64,000 nt of DNA from Oasisia sp. SBJ-2009 (Eukaryota > Annelida > Polychaeta > Sabellida > Siboglinidae), in assembly GCA_964017155.1 (NCBI GenBank), contig OZ024861.1, positions 23,247,713 through 23,311,712 on the forward strand. The letters run 5' to 3'. The notes beneath the pieces were generated by a model that worked only from the letters and a program-made list of their open reading frames with translations, was not told the DNA's origin and searched no databases. Positions 35,059 to 46,606 of the stretch are shown piece by piece (position 1 is the first letter of the stretch; the number at the start of each line of letters is the position of its first letter). The position numbers and the translations under genes were made by a program.

Positions 35059-35090
35059 TACAGTCGACTCTGTAAACATAATGTAATATT
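35059..35090 (-). promoter_or_regulatory. Probable 3' splice site in the phosphonatase 5'UTR
   Basis: The minus strand reads attatgtttacag just before agtcgactgta-ATG. This is a good acceptor and implies an untranslated upstream exon, which argues against the longer frame starting at 35079. Confidence 0.55.
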
Positions 35091-36866
35091 ACATTATGGA
35101 CAGTGGTGATATTTTAACACTATTTTGCAAGTTGCTCAGTTTATAAATATTGTCACATTGAATGCTGTCCATTTAATCATAAATTTCTAAATTAATCTAC
35201 ATTATTATATAGTTATTACTTTTTGTTTACTTTTACACGTGTTTCAGATATATTTTATAATGACCTGGAAAATTTGTCTATTTAACCAGGGTTGGTCTGT
35301 TTAATGAGTGTGCTTGATTTATAGATAATATATATATATATATATATAATGTATATATATATACATACATATATATATATATACATATCTAGTTTATTTA
35401 TGTAGATAATATATGTATTATAACTTATAGACATTATAATTAAGAACATAGAAGGCTTTTTTAGAAGCTAAATGCATTATAGTATACTAACATTCTATGC
35501 AATCTTAGCTAATCCTATTATTGCTTAAAATGTATTTTAGAATTATGTTACATAACATGCAGACACATTATTTATTTGACTGGTGCACATGACTGATGAC
35601 ACTATTGTCAATATTTTGCAGCAAAGCTGCAGCAAGTTGAAATTAAAACGTGCCTCTTACTGCTTTTATTCATTATTCACAAATAAGACACAAAACAATT
35701 ACACGTCAATTAAATATTGACCTGACCCCATGTCACGTCTTGTTGATAAACTATCGCTAACTAGGTCACGGTCGCCTCGGGTCACGGCTGCATGGTGGTG
35801 ACGCCCACAAAAACGTCGGGTCTTCTGTTGACGTCATAAATAATACTGCTGTTTATGTCGTGCATTTGACCACAACATTGCACGATCAGCAGTTGGTGCC
35901 TGATCATGCGATCTTTATAATTCATTTAATTTGACCACAATTCAAACGTGATAAACATATACCCAATATAAAAATATAAAAAAAACGTCATTTCATATTG
36001 CGTATGAGCTGAAACAGAAATGCATGCGAAACTGTACGGATGCCTTCCCATTTTAGGACTGCTCACGGACAACCTACCTGTCGCAACGTCGGAAATCTCC
36101 GAACTTGTACGCGTGACGCTAACGTATGTCCGGCTATTATACTGTATTACGGGTAAAAACCGGAATACACTGCTTGAACATGGCGCTGTTTACATACAAT
36201 GCGCCAAACAGACAGATGTCAAACGAGGACGGCCGCCTGTTGTTCATCCGTCGGAGCCAGAGGGCGCTGTAGCTGTTGCTGCACCAGTAGCAGTACCAGT
36301 ATTTCAGGCATAATTCCTCAAAATGTGGATTTTAACCACCTGGACGAATGATAACTGTTCGTCATGTATGGCCTAGACACGATGGCACTAATAGAGGTGG
36401 AGGAATTGAAGGTGGAGATTGGGGAACTGTATCAAAGAAGCCAGTAAGGGGTGACTGGTGTGCGCTGGAGATATGGAGGAATGGGAGATGACAGCAAATA
36501 AAGCAGATGCCCAGAGAATGGACGGGAAGGAGGTGAGTAAGGTTGAGGCTACGGTGGGAGGATTGCCTGAAGAGTGACTGAAGGATTGGCCTCGAGAGGA
36601 ATGGGGAATGGGAGCAATTTCGAGGCTAGAGGAGTGGAGAGGAAGTAGTGCAAGGTAACTGTGGACAAAGAAGAAGAGAAAAGAAAAACTGAATTCGAGA
36701 CACGGATCCAGGGCCATGCCTGAAGAATAAGTATAACATACATTTTCCTATTGTTTTAGGCGTTTAATTTTTACTTTAGTAAGTCTGTAACATGGTACGC
36801 AATTTGAAAGAGTCCCAACCAGAAATACACCCCCTTTTTCACGTTTAACACGCACACAAGCGCGCG

Positions 36867-36868
<2 letters not shown>
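35091..36868. other. Intergenic, no gene recognised
   Basis: AT-rich with TA runs at 35328-35390. From 35750 to 36310 it is richer in CpG and contains a palindromic CRE-type TGACGTCA (35829-35836), possibly promoter sequence for the minus-strand phosphonatase gene. Positions 36390-36700 are purine-rich on the plus strand and only make a low-complexity frame. Confidence 0.4.

Positions 36869-36905
<37 letters not shown>
36869..36905. repeat. (CA)n microsatellite
   Basis: Dinucleotide run preceded by alternating CG/CA sequence. Confidence 0.95.
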
Positions 36906-36908
<3 letters not shown>

Positions 36909-36989
36909 TACGTTCGTTAATTTCGTGTAGAGGAACTCGATCACAGCCTTATTTTAACGCTCGTCGCTGGCCATCATTATTGGTGTTTG

Positions 36990-37170
36990 CAGGCTCTGCT
37001 GGGTTAGTCGTTGTCTCAATCGTCTATTTCCAACTAGCACGATCCTCAGCGTCCAATGGGTTGACACACATCTGATTCAATCTGCAGAAACAGAATCTTT
37101 GCCAGGTTCCTTGGCCTGCCAACTTGACCTCCTCCACTAACTTCTTGCAACCCTTCTCATCATATCTCCA
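36990..37170 (-). pseudogene. Degraded reverse-transcriptase C-terminal fragment
   Basis: On the minus strand one frame reads GQVGRPRN and the next frame reads NPLDAEDRASWK. Together they suggest the GRPRKTW...DAQDR..W pattern of LINE C-termini, broken by a frameshift. Very short and decayed. Confidence 0.4.
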
Positions 37171-37619
37171 ATCGTCTCTACTCCACCCTTTTTCGTCGGG
37201 TAGACTAAGTTTAGAAACATTTAAGATGTGCCATAATTGTATTGTTGTTTAAAGTTGAGCAGATTCCTTGTATGACGATTAGCGCGCAACTATCAAATAG
37301 AAATAATCAACACTGCGATATGTGCCTGTATATGTTATAGGCGCGGCGCCTGGCGATGGTCAACAAGACGACGCAATAGTATCGATATTAGGCTTTAATA
37401 ATCATAACAATTTACAGTTATCGTCTATGTAGTACACTATACTAGTCGTACCTAGTTAGAATAATTGGTCAACAAATCAGCGCGCCAACATTCACACAGT
37501 CACCACCTTAATTCCTACTGCGCACAAAGGCATATATACGCCTACGCTCAGCTATGATAATAATACTGGTTCTTAATTAGATCGCGTGATCTCTATAACT
37601 AATGCGCTTACACGCACGC

Positions 37620-37640
37620 GCGCGCACACACACACGCACG

Positions 37641-37684
<44 letters not shown>

Positions 37685-37877
37685 TTGCATTTAAAACGAT
37701 ATGTCTACATCTAACATCAGTCGGCAATTCAATTCGTATGTGTGTGTGTCTGTATGTGTGTGCGCGGGCGTATGTTGTGTGTGTTGTGTATGTGTATATG
37801 TTGTGTGTCTATGTGTATGCGCGCGCGTATGTTGGGTGTGTGTATATATTGTTGTGTGTTGTGTGTGTACACACACA

Positions 37878-37923
<46 letters not shown>

Positions 37924-37955
37924 ACTCACACACACACACACACACACACACACAG
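37620..37955. repeat. Compound (CA)n/(TG)n microsatellites
   Basis: CA-rich run at 37620-37682, TG-rich at 37738-37870, CA-rich at 37871-37955. Inverted CA and TG blocks could fold on each other. All frames here are low complexity. Confidence 0.95.
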
Positions 37956-38209
37956 GGCTGCCAACTATGGAAGATCTTCTGATCGGAAAGAATCTCCGGT
38001 TGACTGAACACCTCATGAGGATGTCACCAGACAGGCTACCAAAGCAGGTTCTCTACTCCCAACTGTCTTCTGGTCAGAGAAAGAGAGGGCGCCCTCGTCT
38101 CCGGTTCAAAGATACCATCAAGAGAAACCTGAAGCTGAGAGACATAAAGATCGACTCGTGGACATCACTCTCACTGCAGAGAGATAAATGGAGAGCAACA
38201 GTCAAGTGA
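37953..38209 (+). pseudogene. Non-LTR retrotransposon C-terminal fragment
   Basis: The frame reads LTEHLMRMSPDRLPKQVLY, then SGQRKRGRPRLRFKD and a tryptophan near the end (DKWRATVK). This is the standard tail of an endonuclease/RT element family (glycine-arginine-proline motif, then a closing W). The polymerase is missing. It follows directly on the CA repeat. Confidence 0.75.
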
Positions 38210-38264
38210 TGGAAGCAGTATGTCGCTTCGCGACCGACAGCATGATGATGATGATGTGTGTATG

Positions 38265-38350
38265 CGCGCGCATATGTTGAGTGTGTGTATATATTTGTGT
38301 GTGTTGTGTATGTATGTGTGTTGCGTGTGTATGTTGTGTTGTGTGTATGT
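38265..38350. repeat. TG-rich low-complexity repeat
   Basis: Alternating purine-pyrimidine tgtgtatg-type sequence following the retroelement fragment. Confidence 0.85.
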
Positions 38351-38592
38351 TAGCTGAGTCAAACTAGCAGTGAGAACAGCGCAAATACCCGCCCTATCGC
38401 ACAAGTTGTTGAATGCATGGCTTTGTGTATTCGAATATTTGCTTCTACATCCCAAACGTACATAACACAAGCAGGATGTGGCTGAACTCACCCAAAATTA
38501 AGTTTCATGACCGGAGGCCAACAACGCTTCTCGCGGGCGATTTCATTGGCGTAGCTTGAGAGGTTTGCAAAGGAGTACCTCTGCGTCGTACT

Positions 38593-38690
38593 AATTGAAT
38601 TGAATTGAATTGAATTGAATTGAATTGAATTGAATTGAATTGAATTGAATTGAATTGAATTGAATTGAATTGAATTGAATTGAATTGAAT
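38593..38690. repeat. (AATTG)n tail of the LINE
   Basis: A perfect pentanucleotide run at the element's 3' end, best explained as part of the retrotransposon and possibly expanded after insertion. Confidence 0.95.
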
Positions 38691-39079
38691 TTTATTCACT
38701 CTAACCACATATCGTGGTACATAGAGGATCAGTTTTACAAATACATATATAGAACATGCATAACACTACATATCAATAATTACAATATTATATGGATAAT
38801 AATTACATAGTTATAATACTATCTGTGTGAAATTACATTTATACAAGTTCATGAATAACACACTATAGGGTGTCGGGTCATTGACCATACAGTTTTAAGC
38901 CACACAAGATGAATTTTGCCAGATTATTAATTTCGTCTGGTTCACTGTTCTGTAGCATACGAGTAAAATTGTATACATTTGCATTCATCCTATTACATGA
39001 AGATATATATTTAGTTCTTAGGTCATCCAACTTTGTACATTCGTATAAAAAGTGAATTTCATCTCCTAATACACCTTCA

Positions 39080-41695
39080 TCACAAATGGTACAAAGTCTC
39101 ATTCCTAGGCACGTCAGAGTTTTTTCGGTTATTAACAGGTAATTTATGTGAACCTATTCTGAAGTGGAATAATGCTTTTTTTAAGTGTTCAGGAGGGATT
39201 TTGATATACATTTCTTTACAATGCGATATCTTAAATAGTTGATACATCACATTATTATCATTTGTAATTCTACTGTGCCATAGTTGCTTAAACTGATCAC
39301 ATTCACATTTCTTTATACTCTTGGCATCAATTTTATGATCTTGCATTAACCAAATATAATTAATGCCATTTGTTTGAAAGATATTACTAATGCATTTAAT
39401 CCAGGGTGAGAGGTGTACATCTTTACAATAAAGATGATATAATATTATATACATGACCTTATTAAGTTTTTCCTTGCTGCTTTTTAATAGTTTTGTCCAA
39501 TAACAAACCATTCTCTCCTTTATGGTAACCGACAGTGGGTATCTGCCTAGCTCTCCATATATTGGCATATTATGGGAAAATTTTGATACTCCAAAAATGA
39601 ATTTACAAAATTTAGTATGCACTTTCTCCAAGATATCAACATTTTCATATCCCCACACTTCACAACCATAAAATAAGATAGGTTCTACACACATGTCAAA
39701 TAACTTAAGCATAACATCGGTTGGTAGGTTTAATCTCCTGCCTTTTTGTATGAGTGAATACATAGCCTTTGAAGCTTTGTCATGTAGCAACTTTTTAGCT
39801 TTAACAATGGATCCATTCCAATTAAAGCAAATACCCAGATAAATGTAATCCTTCACTTGATCAAGATCCGTATTACCAAATTTAAAAGTACGTATATTAT
39901 GTATCCTTGTCTTTGACCTGGCAAAGACCATCATTTTTGTTTTATTGATATTAACCTTCAGTTTATTACATATACAGTATTCATTCAGTAGATCAAGATT
40001 CCTCTGCATGTCATGCTCATTTTCGGCCATTATAACAGTGTCATCTGCATACAGGAGAACAAACAGATTTAACATTCCATTAATACCATCATTGCTGTCA
40101 TTATAAAGTTTTTCAATAAATTTTAGTGTATTCCATTTCTGTGATGGGAAGAATGTTTCCATATCATTGAGAAATAATGCAAACAAAAGTGGTGATAAAT
40201 TTTCTCCTTGTCTCAATCCTACATGTGAATCAAAAAATTCTGATTGCACACCATTATTCATGACACATGATTTGATTGATTTGTACATATTCAGTATAAC
40301 ATTAAGTACCTTTCCCGATACACCATATAATATTAGTTTTTTCCATAACATCGCTCTGTTGATCGAGTCAAATACCTTACTATAATCAACAAAAGTGCAG
40401 AACAATCTTCTACCTTGACATAAAAATAATTCAACAATACACTTAAGTGTAAATATTTGGTCGGTTGTAGAATAGCCTTTCCTAAAACCTGCTTGGGCTT
40501 CACTCATTATTTGTGTTGAGTTTATAAAGGCTGTTAGTCTTTCATTTATGATGGATGTGAATAATTTTCCTAAGCAGCTAAGAAGAGTTATCCCTCTGTA
40601 ATTGTCTGGGTCATTAATGTCACCTTTATTTTTATATATCGCTTTTATTACGCCAACTAACCAATCAGGTGGTATATGTCCACTCAGTAGTACAACATTA
40701 AAGATTTGTGTTAGCATATGCAAGTGATCTTCTGAGAAAGCTCTGATCATTTCATTAATAATATTATCTTCCCCGCATGCCTTCCCATTTTTTAATCTTT
40801 TCACAGCTGTCATCACTTCTGCCTCAGAAATTGGTAGATTTAATGTCTCGGACTCTGAGTATTCATTAGTTACACTGTTTGACATTTGGGTTCCATTCAT
40901 GTTACACTCACACTCAGTTACATTTTCTTCAGTAGAATTTAATTCTGAAAAGTGTTCACGAAACTCGTCAATTGTTACATTTCCTGTGTTGATTTGTTTG
41001 GTGGTCTTATTTATTATCTCCCAGAAACCTTTGGGGTCATTAGATTCCTTTTCTTTTAGATCCGCTACAACTTTTTGTCTGTGCACTGCCTTACATTTAT
41101 TTATAATAGTTGTGTACTCCTTTCCCATTAATTTAAGTAATTTCAAGTTTTCCTCATTGTTATTATCCTTATATCGCCTTCTTGCTCTATTGAATGCCTT
41201 TCTTTTATCATGGCAGTCTGCATTAAACCAGTCTTTATATTTACTTGTTTTTGTAGCGTTTATTTTGGCATACGTTTTAGTTCTGAGTATATTACATTTG
41301 TTAGCACTGTTTAAAAGTAAATCATTAAAACTTGCAACCAAATCATTAACATTTTCTTTAGTTGCTACACCGACATTTGTAGATATATCATTTAATAAAG
41401 TGCTGACACTCTCAAACTCAGTGTTGTTTCTAATGGCACTTTGAAATTCTGCTTTCTTATTATGCTGCCATCTTACTACTATCCTTTTGACACCTGGATT
41501 ATAATGGCATTGTGCATGCTGTGTTGCTATTACCTTTGTATTAAGCACAAGTTCTAGCACACTATGTCCATCAGAAAATAGTGGATTCCCATCATATACA
41601 ATAAAAATTATTGATATATTTGAATAATAACGGGCAACATAGGAAATAATCAATAGTACTAATATTCTTGAAAGCGGGGTTACCACTTGAGTCAT
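39080..41695 (-). CDS. LINE reverse transcriptase, 871-codon frame, endonuclease end out of frame
   Basis: Endonuclease/RT polyprotein segment of the LINE at 38593-42403. RT core motifs in order are TFVDYSKVFDSI (first catalytic Asp), GLRQGENLSPLLFALFLNDM, then LLYADDTVIM with the YADD active site. The C-terminal region reads YGELGRYPLSVTIKERM. The frame ends early at 39080. The natural C-terminus, with RLCTICD and EIHFLYEC, is in the next frame from about 39102, so a frameshift near 39100 disables this copy. The endonuclease is also split from it. Probably a dead but fairly recent insertion. The reading-frame start is arbitrary. Confidence 0.85.
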   Translation of the reverse strand: MTQVVTPLSRILVLLIISYVARYYSNISIIFIVYDGNPLFSDGHSVLELVLNTKVIATQHAQCHYNPGVKRIVVRWQHNKKAEFQSAIRNNTEFESVSTLLNDISTNVGVATKENVNDLVASFNDLLLNSANKCNILRTKTYAKINATKTSKYKDWFNADCHDKRKAFNRARRRYKDNNNEENLKLLKLMGKEYTTIINKCKAVHRQKVVADLKEKESNDPKGFWEIINKTTKQINTGNVTIDEFREHFSELNSTEENVTECECNMNGTQMSNSVTNEYSESETLNLPISEAEVMTAVKRLKNGKACGEDNIINEMIRAFSEDHLHMLTQIFNVVLLSGHIPPDWLVGVIKAIYKNKGDINDPDNYRGITLLSCLGKLFTSIINERLTAFINSTQIMSEAQAGFRKGYSTTDQIFTLKCIVELFLCQGRRLFCTFVDYSKVFDSINRAMLWKKLILYGVSGKVLNVILNMYKSIKSCVMNNGVQSEFFDSHVGLRQGENLSPLLFALFLNDMETFFPSQKWNTLKFIEKLYNDSNDGINGMLNLFVLLYADDTVIMAENEHDMQRNLDLLNEYCICNKLKVNINKTKMMVFARSKTRIHNIRTFKFGNTDLDQVKDYIYLGICFNWNGSIVKAKKLLHDKASKAMYSLIQKGRRLNLPTDVMLKLFDMCVEPILFYGCEVWGYENVDILEKVHTKFCKFIFGVSKFSHNMPIYGELGRYPLSVTIKERMVCYWTKLLKSSKEKLNKVMYIILYHLYCKDVHLSPWIKCISNIFQTNGINYIWLMQDHKIDAKSIKKCECDQFKQLWHSRITNDNNVMYQLFKISHCKEMYIKIPPEHLKKALFHFRIGSHKLPVNNRKNSDVPRNETLYHL

Positions 41696-42403
41696 TAGTC
41701 ATTCTCCCGTTTACGATAAGCACATTAGCAGTTTTACATAAATCTATCAACAGTGGCCCATATTGATTACACTGGGTGTCATTATTGCATCTTTCATAAT
41801 GAGCTGCCGTGCCAGTGCTCAGACCTGCAGTACTATCACCACCAAAGTCATTAAAAAAATCATCTTCTACAAAATCACATAAATCACCAGTCCTAGCATT
41901 AAAATCACCACACATACAAATGAATGCATCATTACAAGACAGAAGTTCTAATAATTCTAATTCACACTCTTCAAAAGCTTCTGCTTTGGTGTATCTAGAC
42001 CCTTCTGGTGGTATATAAATGACTCCCAGCAGTAAGTCTTTAGTTAACCCAATAATGGTTTGGTCTATTTTATACCATGCAACAAAATCGCTTTCAGTTT
42101 TTATTTCTGTTATAAATTTGTCTAGTTCTTCCTTGTATATTATACCTATTCCTCCAGATTTTACTTTTGATATATATATCTTCTGCTTTTAAATTTACCT
42201 TTGTATCCCATAGGTATACTAAGATTATCAACGTCTATGTCATTACTTTTAGTTTCTACAAAACAGGCAATAGCATGAGATTGTATAAGTTCAATAAAAT
42301 CAGGTATGTCCAATTTTGATGGTAAGCTACATACATTTAACATGGAAATATTGAACATTTTTGTAAGTTTTGGTTGTATAATTTCACACACATTATCAAT
42401 CAT
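41592..42403 (-). pseudogene. LINE apurinic-type endonuclease domain, frameshifted
   Basis: 42161-42403 reads [16 protein letters not shown] and CFVETKSND, the N-terminal asparagine and glutamate motifs of APE-like LINE endonucleases. After a frameshift the strand continues with GVIYIPPEGSRY, and 41592-41915 has CGDFNARTGD, the GDFN catalytic motif. It belongs with the RT frame downstream. Confidence 0.8.
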
Positions 42404-42640
42404 TTCATAACTAACGAAATTAGCAGCAGCGACCCCTGGCGTGCAATAATGGGCCGCTTGACTACATTACATTTATCTGGCAGTTATCCTACGACCTTCT
42501 ATTCACAAGATAGGAAGAAACAGCTGCTCATTTCGGTGTGTTGTTCACACAACAAACATTCTCCATTCGCAGACACAGCTGTTTTCTCTGCCAGATGTGA
42601 TATTACACGACCTACAAGGTGCTGCCCAACCCATGGATTT

Positions 42641-43879
<1,239 letters not shown>

Positions 43880-43880
<1 letters not shown>

Positions 43881-44300
43881 AGTACCCCATCTGCGTCTTC
43901 TCTTGGTGGGTTCGTCAACATACTGTTACAGCGTCCCTTCTTCTTTTCGTAGTAGAACAGTCTCTTGGGTATGAGCCTCGTCTTGCTGACAACCTAGACG
44001 TGATCCGTGTCACAATCTGCGCTGTGGTGGCTTCGATTGAGGAGGACGCTTCTCAGATCCGCGCGCTCGGTGATGATGAGACCTAGCTGGTGAAAGTGGT
44101 GGAACCGAGGGTGCATCCATGTGGTCTTACGGCGTACCTTGCAATGAACTTGTCAATGCCCCAAACACGTCGACCAACCGTTGAAGTCAACTACTACTCT
44201 AGTGTTGACGTCTGATAGTAAATACATGTCTTCGAAGTACGTTATTTTGGATGTCGCCTCACGTAGATCGTCGTAAAACCGGTCTTTTCCGAGGTTGAGC
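43880..44300 (-). pseudogene. Degraded LINE endonuclease remnant
   Basis: On the minus strand, frames broken by stops read FYDDLREATSKITYFEDMY, then SDVNTRV (a decayed GDFNARV), then RRKTTWMHP and, further on, HHSADCDTDHV (a decayed SDH motif). This is the familiar endonuclease half of the same broad RT family as 45552-46606, but in opposite orientation. Several stops, so not functional. Confidence 0.65.
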
Positions 44301-44886
44301 GGAGATTAGGTGCGGAGACGCTGAGGAGGTTGACTGGGCCTGCCGATGGTGACAGGCGTGTCCCCGGGGACAGCTCAACAGTCAGCAGTCAGGAGCGAGG
44401 TCTTCACAGCTTAACCCACGCATTTTCGCATTCGTTCGTCCTTAGGTTTTCCTTAGTGCCGATGTCGCTTGTCTTCGCTGGAGTGATCTCTCCAGTGTAC
44501 AAGTCTGGGCGAGTGAACGTGGATGCCTTTGGCTCCCCAGACGAACAACCGCCCTCTCTGCTTTGCTTATTTTGTCCAGATGAAAAATATAACTAATAAA
44601 TATTATATCAGCGCAGCTTCAGGGAATTACGTAATCCCACAGCTTTAATGACTCCGCTCCAGATTTTCTATATAATGATGTAGTTCCTAGGACATTTCCT
44701 CGAAGGAATGTTTCCGCAATGTTTGAAATCAATGGTTTTCTTCACAGGTGTTGAGGCGCTGGTTATCAGCCGCTTCTCCTGTCAGTTAGAACTCCCCGTG
44801 AAGACAAGAGCTCGCTTGGGTTGTAAGAGATTGTTTTGGGCATTTTCATGTGCAATGGTGAGTTATATCCATTGCACCCCCCGGAC

Positions 44887-44926
<40 letters not shown>

Positions 44927-45454
44927 CGTGCGTGCATGCGCGCGACATGCATCCATCCGCCCGTTGTTTGGTATCTGCGGCGATTCTTCGTTCGGGGCTT
45001 GTGGTTTGTACACACCTGTACACTATTACTAGAATGTGTTGCATAGGCAGTAAAATCGGCAAAACCTGTGTAGGGTTATGACATGCTATGCATTGCTGTT
45101 ACGCCGTGCTCGCCTATATTGCGACTATTTTCTAATAACAATGTTTCTGGAGAAGAGCGATACCATCTAAAATTGAAGAAAGATGGCGACTGTATTCGGT
45201 AATTTCCTGAAGAATGTTTACGCATATAAAACCAATACTGTGACTTCCGCCGTTTTTATTTAGTTGGAGGGAACCAAGCTCGCGTCATATCGAAACGCAG
45301 CGCTTAGCGGCCGCTGAAAATTTATTTTCATTTCAAAGAAATGACTATTGCGGAGCTAGCGATGACAAAGCTAAAACACCTTAATGTAGGATGCCATTAT
45401 ATTTATAACCAATTACACAGACAAACGCACTCACAAACACACACACAAACACAA

Positions 45455-45464
<10 letters not shown>
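44301..45464. other. Intergenic with a (GT)n run
   Basis: No gene recognised. A (GT)n run with GTGC extension lies at 44888-44940. The stretch separates two oppositely oriented retroelement halves. Confidence 0.45.

Positions 45465-45540
<76 letters not shown>
45465..45540. repeat. (CA)n-(TA)n microsatellite
   Basis: CA run at 45465-45529 followed by a short TA run, directly at the 5' side of the RT remnant. Confidence 0.95.
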
Positions 45541-45541
<1 letters not shown>

Positions 45542-45551
45542 AACAAAAACA

Positions 45552-46606
45552 GGGTTGCGTCCTCGCTCCCAAAGCAGAGGGGATCTACCTGCGTACTAGA
45601 TCAGATGGCAGACTGTTCAACCTCGCCCGCCTCAGAGCCAAAACAAAAGTACGTAAAGCCTCGTCAGACATGTTGTTTGTTGATGACGCGGCAGTTGCGA
45701 TCCCCACCCAGCAGGACCTCCAGCCGCTGATGGACCGCTTCTCTCTGGCTTGCAAGGACGTTGGACTGGCCATCAGCCTGAAGAAGAGGAACATCCTGGT
45801 ACAAAACTCGGAGGCACCGCCAATCATCACCATCGACGACTACGAACTCAACGCTATCCATCACTTTACGTACCTCGTCTCCACCATCATCGACAACCTC
45901 TCAATTTTTTCACAGAGATCGATAAGGAGACCGGGAAGGCAGCTATAACTCTCGCCCGCCTCATGACTTGTGTGTGGATAAACCCCAAGATGACATTGAA
46001 AACAAAGATGGCCGCCTACCACGCCTGTGTCATCAGCACACAGCTGTTATACGGCAGCGAGACATGGACTACGTATGCCAGACAGGAGAGGCTTTTCACC
46101 TGAGAAGTGTTCGCCGTATCCTAGGCATACTCTGGAAGGACAGAGTGTCCAAACGCCGTGTCCTGTTTCGTGCTGGCCGTCCCAGTAGGTATACTCTGCT
46201 GGCTGGGTCATGTCCATCATGGGGCATGGCCGCATCCAACAGACATCCTGTAAGGAGAGTTGGCATCAGGGAAGAGAACCATTGGCCGCACACGGCTACG
46301 ATACGAGAACGTCTGCATGAGAGACATGAAGGCGCTCGACATCGATGTAGCATCCTGGTAGGACCTTGTAGCTGACCGCACGAGGTGGAGAATTACATTG
46401 AATCATCACCTCAAGACAGGGGAAGAGAAGCTGATGAACGCAGCAGAAGACAAGCGGATAACCAGAAAGGAGCGCAGCAACTCCACCAGACCAGAGACCA
46501 CATACAGATACAGATGCGGCGTTTGCGGTAAAGTCTGCCTCTCCCGCATCGGTCCCTTCAGTCACAGGCGTCGCTGCTCCAGCCGAGCTGACAGTCAGAA
46601 CAGTTA
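45552..46606 (+). pseudogene. Degraded non-LTR reverse transcriptase, C-terminal half
   Basis: Starts at GCVLAP, the RT motif preceding the active site. It continues with LFNLARLRAKTKV, then MLFVDDAAVA (an FVDD active-site variant) and, after frameshifts near 45910 and 46080, LLYGSETWTTYARQ, then a C-terminal CGVCGKVC...HRRRC zinc finger ending at 46606. The order matches a common animal LINE family with a Cys/His C-terminus. The N-terminal half is absent. Stops and shifts show it is dead. Confidence 0.8.

Larger units (their letters stand above)
38593..42403 (-). mobile_element. Nearly full-length non-LTR retrotransposon (LINE)
   Basis: Minus-strand order is endonuclease, reverse transcriptase, C-terminal zinc-finger-like region, 3'UTR, then a tail of about 20 copies of a 5-mer (AATTC on the element strand, 38593-38690). 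Such 3' tandem tails are typical of some LINE clades. The endonuclease occupies 42403 to about 41592, broken by a frameshift near 42165. The polymerase is one 871-codon frame (39080-41695). The C-terminal end continues in another frame at 38878-39102 with an R-x-C-x-x-C and H-x5-C pattern. The clade was not determined. Confidence 0.88.

Noticed and set aside
36388..36743. 109-codon minus-strand serine/leucine-rich frame
   Set aside because: Low-complexity reading of a purine-rich stretch, with no recognisable domain.
40167..41444. Plus-strand frames opposite the LINE
   Set aside because: Shadows of the minus-strand reverse transcriptase.
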